A stretch of DNA of 9,832 bases from JAWOJF01 sp046481785 (lineage in GTDB: Bacteria; Bacteroidota; Ignavibacteria; Ignavibacteriales; Ignavibacteriaceae). The translations under genes were made by a program, and so were the position numbers. The notes under the pieces are model-generated. The model was given only the letters and a program-made list of their open reading frames with translations, was not told the origin of the DNA and made no database searches. Shown piece by piece: positions 5,746 to 9,832 of this stretch (the first letter of the stretch is position 1; each line of letters starts with the position of its first letter). The DNA lies in contig JAWOJF010000323.1 of NCBI GenBank assembly GCA_046481785.1, forward strand, positions 1 to 9,832, read 5' to 3'.

Positions 5746-6993
5746 TTAAGCTGATTTTTTTTCTTCAAGATAGATTGGTTCTGAGCCAAGATCAACTACA
5801 TCACGCGTAATAACGCATTTATCAATATTATCTTTATTCGGCAGATCATACATAACATCAAGCATAAAATCTTCTACAATAGAGCGCAGAGCACGTGCGC
5901 CTGTTTTTCTTTCAATTGCTTTTTTAACAATTGAATCAATTGCAAATGGATCAAACTCAAGTTCAATGCCTTCCATCAGGAATAATTTTTTATACTGCTT
6001 AAGCAGGGCGTTTTTAGGTTCGGTAAGTATGCTTTTTAATGCAACTTCACTTAATGCATGTAAAGGGGCAACAACCGGTATCCTGCCGATAAGCTCAGGA
6101 ATTAATCCATATTTTAACAGGTCTTCGGGTTGAATGAACTGAAGAAGATTCTCATCAAAATTTGTATTCTTCAGGTCTGATGCAAATCCCATTTTATTTT
6201 TATTAATACGGGATGCAATAATATTATCTATACCGTCAAATGCACCGCCTACAATAAACAGAATATTCTTTGTATTTATATTTATGAGGCTCTGCTCGGG
6301 ATGTTTTCTTCCGCCTTTTGGTGGAACACCGGCAACTGTCCCTTCTAAAATTTTAAGAAGCGCCTGCTGAACACCTTCGCCTGAAACATCTCTTGTAATT
6401 GAAGTGCTTTCACTTTTACGTGCTATCTTATCAATCTCATCTATATATACAATGCCTTTCTGGGCTCTTTCAAGATTATAATCGGCGGCCTGCAGCAGGT
6501 GGACAAGTACTGTTTCCACATCATCACCCACATATCCCGCTTCAGTTAATGTTGTTGCATCGGCAATTGCAAAAGGTACATCAAGTATTTTTGCCAGAGT
6601 TTGTGCCAGCAGGGTTTTACCCACACCGGTAGGGCCAATTAAAAGTATATTGCTCTTTTCTATTTCAACATCATCAAGCTCAAAAAAGGACGTTCTCGAA
6701 TTTATTCTTTTATAATGATTATATACCGCTACAGCTAATACTTTTTTAGCTCTGTCCTGACCAATGACATGTTCATCCAGTGTTTTTTTAAGTGTCTCAG
6801 GTGTATAAATTGGTGACGTCTTGGTTTTATTATTGCTGTATGCAGCAAGATTATTTTTTAAAATATCCACACTGCTTCCGATGCATATATCGCATATATA
6901 AACATCAGGGCCGGCAATCATACTGCCAACTTCACTGCCGTCTCTTCCGCAAAATGAACATTTTACAATTTTTTGGTTCTGTCTTTTAGCCAT
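5746..6993 (-). CDS. clpX: ATP-dependent Clp protease ATP-binding subunit ClpX
   Basis: A 415-residue protein of normal ClpX length, a cytoplasmic AAA+ unfoldase that feeds tagged substrates to ClpP. The N-terminal zinc-binding dimerisation domain has C12, C15, C34 and C37 (CSFC, CDIC). The AAA+ core shows Walker A GPTGVGKT (120-127), pore loop GYVG (153-156), Walker B IDEID (184-188, with D185/E186), the RKH loop (229-231), GGAFDG, a ClpP-contact loop reading KMGF where E. coli has LIGF, and sensor 2 GARALRSI. All catalytic positions appear intact. Its start lies 7 nt after an exported TPR gene and its stop 9 nt before the antitoxin gene. There is no clpP beside it, unlike the common clpP-clpX order. 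ClpXP often degrades antitoxins, so the neighbouring TA pair is suggestive but may be coincidental. Confidence 0.98.
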   Translation of the reverse strand: MAKRQNQKIVKCSFCGRDGSEVGSMIAGPDVYICDICIGSSVDILKNNLAAYSNNKTKTSPIYTPETLKKTLDEHVIGQDRAKKVLAVAVYNHYKRINSRTSFFELDDVEIEKSNILLIGPTGVGKTLLAQTLAKILDVPFAIADATTLTEAGYVGDDVETVLVHLLQAADYNLERAQKGIVYIDEIDKIARKSESTSITRDVSGEGVQQALLKILEGTVAGVPPKGGRKHPEQSLININTKNILFIVGGAFDGIDNIIASRINKNKMGFASDLKNTNFDENLLQFIQPEDLLKYGLIPELIGRIPVVAPLHALSEVALKSILTEPKNALLKQYKKLFLMEGIELEFDPFAIDSIVKKAIERKTGARALRSIVEDFMLDVMYDLPNKDNIDKCVITRDVVDLGSEPIYLEEKKSA

Positions 6994-7000
6994 TACTATC

Positions 7001-8836
7001 CTAACTTAATTTATTCCTTAAATGCATTATCGCTTCCCTTGCTTCATCAAGATATAACGAGTTTGGAAATTTTGCAAGTAAACTTTCATAAATTTCCACA
7101 GCTTTGGCAGGATTATTTATGCCAAACTGGTAAATTTTGCCTAACAAATATAACGCTTTATCCGCATAAATATTCTTCTCTTTTTCGTCAGCTATTTTAC
7201 TGAACAAAACCACTGAAGTTTCAAGGCTGTCCTGAGCCAGAGTCATTTCGGCAGCACGTATTTTTGAAAGGTGAACCAGCATAAAACCTTTGGGATTTTG
7301 TTCAATTTGTCTGTATTTAGCTTTAGCCTGCTCAAAATTTTTCTGTCCGGCTAATAATTCGCCTTCCGCAAAGGTTATCAAATTAGACGAATCATTCATT
7401 GTTGTGTTCAAAAGAAGCGATAATTCTATTGCGTCATTTGCAGTATTATCTTTCAAATTGCCGAGAATTGCTGTAAGCAGTTCTTTTGACCGGTTAAAAT
7501 CACCCTTGTAAAAGTGAACATTAGCAAGTTTATACCGGGCAAGATTTATTTTCTCCTGGCCGGCTCTTCTGTTTGAAATAATTCTTTCGAGAAAAGATCC
7601 AGCCTCATCAAGCTTTCCTCCAAGCAGGGAAATTCCTGCCAGTTCATAATAAGCATCAGCAGTAAAATTTGAGCCGGGGGAATTATTAATGATTCTTAAA
7701 AAATACTCTTTAGCACCTGCAGGATCATTCCGGAAGTACAATTTCAGACTGCCAATTCTTAGTAATGCTTCGTTTGCTATATCCGAATGGGGGTATACCC
7801 TGGCAACATCATTATAAGCTGAAATTACTTCTTCTATTCTGCCGGAGGAATTTGGTTCAGTTGAATAGTAAGGTTTCCATGAAGGCAATAATGAATCTAT
7901 CTCTGTAGAAATAAGAGCCTCGGTGGTTTTGGCATAGCCAAGTCTGGCAGTAGAAACAAAAGGGGAGTTAGGATATTTTTCTATTATATCCCCGAATACT
8001 TCAGATGCAGTTTTATATTCCCGGTCATTAAAAACCATCTGGGCAAAATTAAATAACTCGGCTCCCTGGCTTCCCTGTTTAGCATCTATCTCTTTATAAA
8101 GATCGTAGGCTTTTGCATAATTTTTTTGTTCCTGGTATAAACGCGCTAATAAATAGGAAAAAGAAATATCCTCACTTTTACATTCTTCCAGTACCGTAAT
8201 TGTCTGTGTAAGTGCATCAGGTTTATTAACGTAAGAAAATATTCTGCTTTCAACTGCATTAAGCTGATTGGGGTTTTGGGAGAGTACTAAACACAACTCC
8301 TCAGCGGCCTCTTTAAAACCCATTGTCATTATATAAAGATGAGCCAGGTCAAAAGAAAAGATTGAAGGGTCTTCAGAAATAGTTTTACCCTTCTGCATCA
8401 AATCAATAGCTTTATCAAACGCCCTTCTTTCAATAGCATAATTAGCAATAACCCTGTAGCTAATTGTATTACCGGATTTTTTTAAGGCATCATCCCATAC
8501 ACTAAATGCCTTTTCTTCATTTCCCAGAAGGTAATAGGTTGAGCCAAGCATCCCGTATAAATTTATATCCTGCGGCGTTACCGCAATTCTTTGTTCAATC
8601 AGTTTTACCGATGATTCATACTCTTTAAGTTTAACAAGTACATCAATTAATGACTGGAAGTACTGAGGGTTTGAAGGATTGCCGCTGTATAACTCATTAA
8701 ATATATCTCGTGCCCGTGACAGCTCACCGGACTGTAAATAACTTTGTCCCAGCATAAAACGGTTGGCATCATCATTATTCTGGCTGTACAGAAACGATGC
8801 AGTTACAATAACTATAAATAAAATTTTTTTTAACAT
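7001..8836 (-). CDS. Exported TPR-repeat protein, first gene of the clpX cluster
   Basis: A 611-residue protein with a clear signal peptide (MLKKILFIVIVTASFLYSQ, residues 1-19). The remainder is a long array of TPR-type helical pairs (such as SGELSRARDIFNELYSGNP, REYKTASEVFGDIIEKYPNS, NPAKAVEIYESLLAKFPNS); the spacing and the 'YPNSPFVSTARLGYA' style are like those of envelope assembly or YbgF/BamD-like TPR proteins. No enzymatic domain is visible. It is probably periplasmic and scaffolding; the specific partner is unknown. It lies 7 nt upstream of clpX, so the two are very likely co-transcribed from a promoter in the divergent region upstream of 8836. No Shine-Dalgarno sequence is visible before the ATG, only AT-rich leader. 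Confidence 0.9.
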   Translation of the reverse strand: MLKKILFIVIVTASFLYSQNNDDANRFMLGQSYLQSGELSRARDIFNELYSGNPSNPQYFQSLIDVLVKLKEYESSVKLIEQRIAVTPQDINLYGMLGSTYYLLGNEEKAFSVWDDALKKSGNTISYRVIANYAIERRAFDKAIDLMQKGKTISEDPSIFSFDLAHLYIMTMGFKEAAEELCLVLSQNPNQLNAVESRIFSYVNKPDALTQTITVLEECKSEDISFSYLLARLYQEQKNYAKAYDLYKEIDAKQGSQGAELFNFAQMVFNDREYKTASEVFGDIIEKYPNSPFVSTARLGYAKTTEALISTEIDSLLPSWKPYYSTEPNSSGRIEEVISAYNDVARVYPHSDIANEALLRIGSLKLYFRNDPAGAKEYFLRIINNSPGSNFTADAYYELAGISLLGGKLDEAGSFLERIISNRRAGQEKINLARYKLANVHFYKGDFNRSKELLTAILGNLKDNTANDAIELSLLLNTTMNDSSNLITFAEGELLAGQKNFEQAKAKYRQIEQNPKGFMLVHLSKIRAAEMTLAQDSLETSVVLFSKIADEKEKNIYADKALYLLGKIYQFGINNPAKAVEIYESLLAKFPNSLYLDEAREAIMHLRNKLS

Positions 8837-8877
8837 AGATTTAAACAGGCACAGATTTGGCGCATTAAAGATAAATC

Positions 8878-8893
8878 AACATAATATTATGTT
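8878..8893. promoter_or_regulatory. 16-bp perfect palindrome upstream of the clpX cluster, possible operator
   Basis: AACATAATATTATGTT is a perfect palindrome starting 42 nt upstream of the first ATG (8836). The size and position fit a dimeric repressor or activator site overlapping the leader or promoter. The all-AT core also makes chance plausible in this AT-rich region. Confidence 0.35.
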
Positions 8894-8988
8894 TCTAAAA
8901 TAACAATTATATAAAGCGTTTCAAGGGAATAATGAAGGGGGAGATGGCTGATCTTCACTATACAACAGCCATAAGTTGATAAAAATTG

Positions 8989-9011
8989 CAATTAATTTTT
9001 AAAATTAATTG
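8989..9011. repeat. 11-bp perfect inverted repeat with a 1-nt centre
   Basis: CAATTAATTTT (8989-8999) and AAAATTAATTG (9001-9011) are exact reverse complements about base 9000. Being AT-only apart from the end bases, it may be a DNA-bending or protein-binding site rather than a stable RNA hairpin, or it may be chance. Confidence 0.35.
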
Positions 9012-9049
9012 TTTGAATTTATGCGATGAATGAACTTTTTGAGCAAATT

Positions 9050-9089
9050 ATTAATGAAAATCCGTAGAAAACTACGGATTTTCATTAAT
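9050..9089. terminator. 18-bp perfect hairpin with 4-nt loop, bidirectional terminator-like
   Basis: attaatgaaaatccgtag (9050-9067) and ctacggattttcattaat (9072-9089) pair perfectly around an AAAA loop. The GC-bearing inner stem (tccgtag/ctacgga) is flanked by A4 and T4 on the two sides, giving the A-stem-T shape of a bidirectional intrinsic terminator, though the T-run is short. The position is odd: it lies between two divergent gene starts with no gene clearly ending there. It could instead be an operator, a leader structure, or the remnant of a small transcript unit. Confidence 0.5.
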
Positions 9090-9114
9090 TGACAGTTACA
9101 GAAAATTTTGTATT

Positions 9115-9213
9115 ATGCAGGTAACATTTGAAGATGTTAAATATAAAAACCCGGGGGATGTTTTGGGTATTGACAAACATGGTTTAATATTACAAATTAA
9201 AGTTACCAATTAA
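9115..9213 (+). CDS. Doubtful small ORF of 32 codons upstream of the beta-propeller gene
   Basis: The ATG at 9115 opens a frame reading MQVTFEDVKYKNPGDVLGID... to the TAA at 9211-9213, 12 nt before the next start. The composition is protein-like, and it lies just after the 9050-9089 hairpin. It could be a leader peptide, a gene remnant, or chance. There is no clear ribosome binding site and I recognise no family. Confidence 0.2.
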   Translation: MQVTFEDVKYKNPGDVLGIDKHGLILQIKVTN

Positions 9214-9225
9214 TGGGGGAAGCAG

Positions 9226-9832
9226 ATGCAGCTAAGGTTTTACAACTCTCTTAAGTACTCCACATTTACTTTAACAATCCTGCTATCCATTTTTTTATTT
9301 TCTGCTCATTTACATGCACAAGGATGGGAATGGCAAAACCCGCTGCCGCAGGGAAACGACTTAGAGCAAATATTTTTTGTTGATTCCTCTCATGGCTGGA
9401 TAACCGCAGGCTGTAACTTGCTTAGAACAACTGATGGAGGCGAGAATTGGTCACTGGAGTATATCGGCAATATTTATAGTGCTAACCGTATCCATTTTGT
9501 TGATCAGTCTCATGGATGGCTAATAGGTTCAAAAGACTACTATGGAATTATGGCAAAAACTAATGACGGAGGTAAAAACTGGGAAGAATTTTCTATACCC
9601 AACGAATTATTTACTTCCAACTTATTGGACATATTTTTCGCCGACTCTCTTCATGGCTATGTAGTCAATAGCTCTGGGAGAATATATTATACTGAAAATG
9701 GTGGAGAATCATGGCAAAGACAGTTTTTTATCTTAGACCGAAGGGATCTGGAATCTATATTCTTTTCTGATTCCTTAAAAGGATGGGCAGCAGGATACAC
9801 TCCGCTTTACCGGACAACTAATGCAGGCGAAA
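9226..9832 (+). CDS. Secreted YCF48/BNR-like beta-propeller protein (partial, 3' end outside window)
   Basis: 202 residues are visible. A signal peptide occupies about residues 1-32 (hydrophobic TLTILLSIFLF, ending SAHLHAQ). The mature part begins WEWQNPLPQGNDLEQIFFVD and repeats a module with about a 44-residue period: a 'FVD.SHGW' strand followed by an Asp-box-like motif TTDGGENW (68-75), TNDGGKNW (112-119), TENGGESW (156-163) and TTNAGE (197 on). This is the photosystem-assembly-YCF48/sialidase-BNR propeller style common in secreted proteins of Ignavibacteria and Bacteroidota, which often end in a T9SS sorting domain; here the C-terminus lies beyond the window. The start at 9226 is supported by GGGGGA about 6 nt upstream, the strongest Shine-Dalgarno in the window. 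It is transcribed divergently from the clpX cluster. Its role is probably surface binding or adhesion; no enzyme motif is visible. Confidence 0.85.
   Translation, partial: MQLRFYNSLKYSTFTLTILLSIFLFSAHLHAQGWEWQNPLPQGNDLEQIFFVDSSHGWITAGCNLLRTTDGGENWSLEYIGNIYSANRIHFVDQSHGWLIGSKDYYGIMAKTNDGGKNWEEFSIPNELFTSNLLDIFFADSLHGYVVNSSGRIYYTENGGESWQRQFFILDRRDLESIFFSDSLKGWAAGYTPLYRTTNAGE

Larger units (their letters stand above)
8837..9225. other. Divergent intergenic region with three perfect inverted repeats
   Basis: This 389-nt stretch separates the leftward clpX cluster from the rightward beta-propeller gene and should hold both promoters. It is very AT-rich and contains perfect inverted repeats at 8878-8893, 8989-9011 and 9050-9089, plus a doubtful 32-codon ORF at 9115-9213. 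I could not place a convincing -35/-10 or Bacteroidota -33/-7 promoter. No tRNA or known riboswitch is visible. Confidence 0.6.

Noticed and set aside
9026..9067. Tiny ORF MNELFEQIINENP ending in the hairpin
   Set aside because: It has only 13 codons, no ribosome binding site, and its end coincides with the hairpin arm.

Overview
The window looks like a contig from the Bacteroidota/Ignavibacteriota side of the tree. The DNA is AT-rich. The leftmost gene ends in a typical type IX secretion (T9SS) C-terminal sorting domain with the 'NYPNPFNP' signature common in Ignavibacteria-like genomes. Start codons mostly lack strong Shine-Dalgarno sequences. There are several exported TPR and beta-propeller proteins. 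No RNA genes, insertion sequences or CRISPR arrays were found.

Layout: nearly everything is read leftward (minus strand). From right to left there is a tight five-gene cluster (8836 down to 3615): an exported TPR protein, clpX, a putative antitoxin with a coiled coil and a beta-grasp-like domain, a PIN-domain (VapC-like) toxin broken by a single-base frameshift, and an exported protein of the family often mislabelled 'asparagine synthetase B'. Gaps are 7 and 9 nt, then an 8-nt overlap, then 7 nt, so it probably forms one operon. After a 229-nt repeat-bearing gap comes a second exported TPR protein (3385-1907). After another 267 nt with a hairpin and a heptamer array comes a secreted T9SS cargo protein of unknown function that runs off the left edge. 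On the right, after a 389-nt divergent intergenic region with three perfect inverted repeats, a plus-strand secreted YCF48/BNR-like beta-propeller begins and runs off the right edge.

Points of interest are: (a) the toxin-antitoxin pair embedded in the clpX operon, with an unusual antitoxin architecture and a frameshifted toxin; (b) three separate degenerate short-period (7- or 8-bp) tandem arrays, one inside a coding region; and (c) the first ~65-70 bases, which are about 65% GC and break the otherwise textbook T9SS domain, suggesting a chimeric or contaminated contig end. ClpX is cytoplasmic, whereas four of the other protein products carry export signals, so the cluster mixes protein quality control with envelope functions. 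A functional link between them is inference only.
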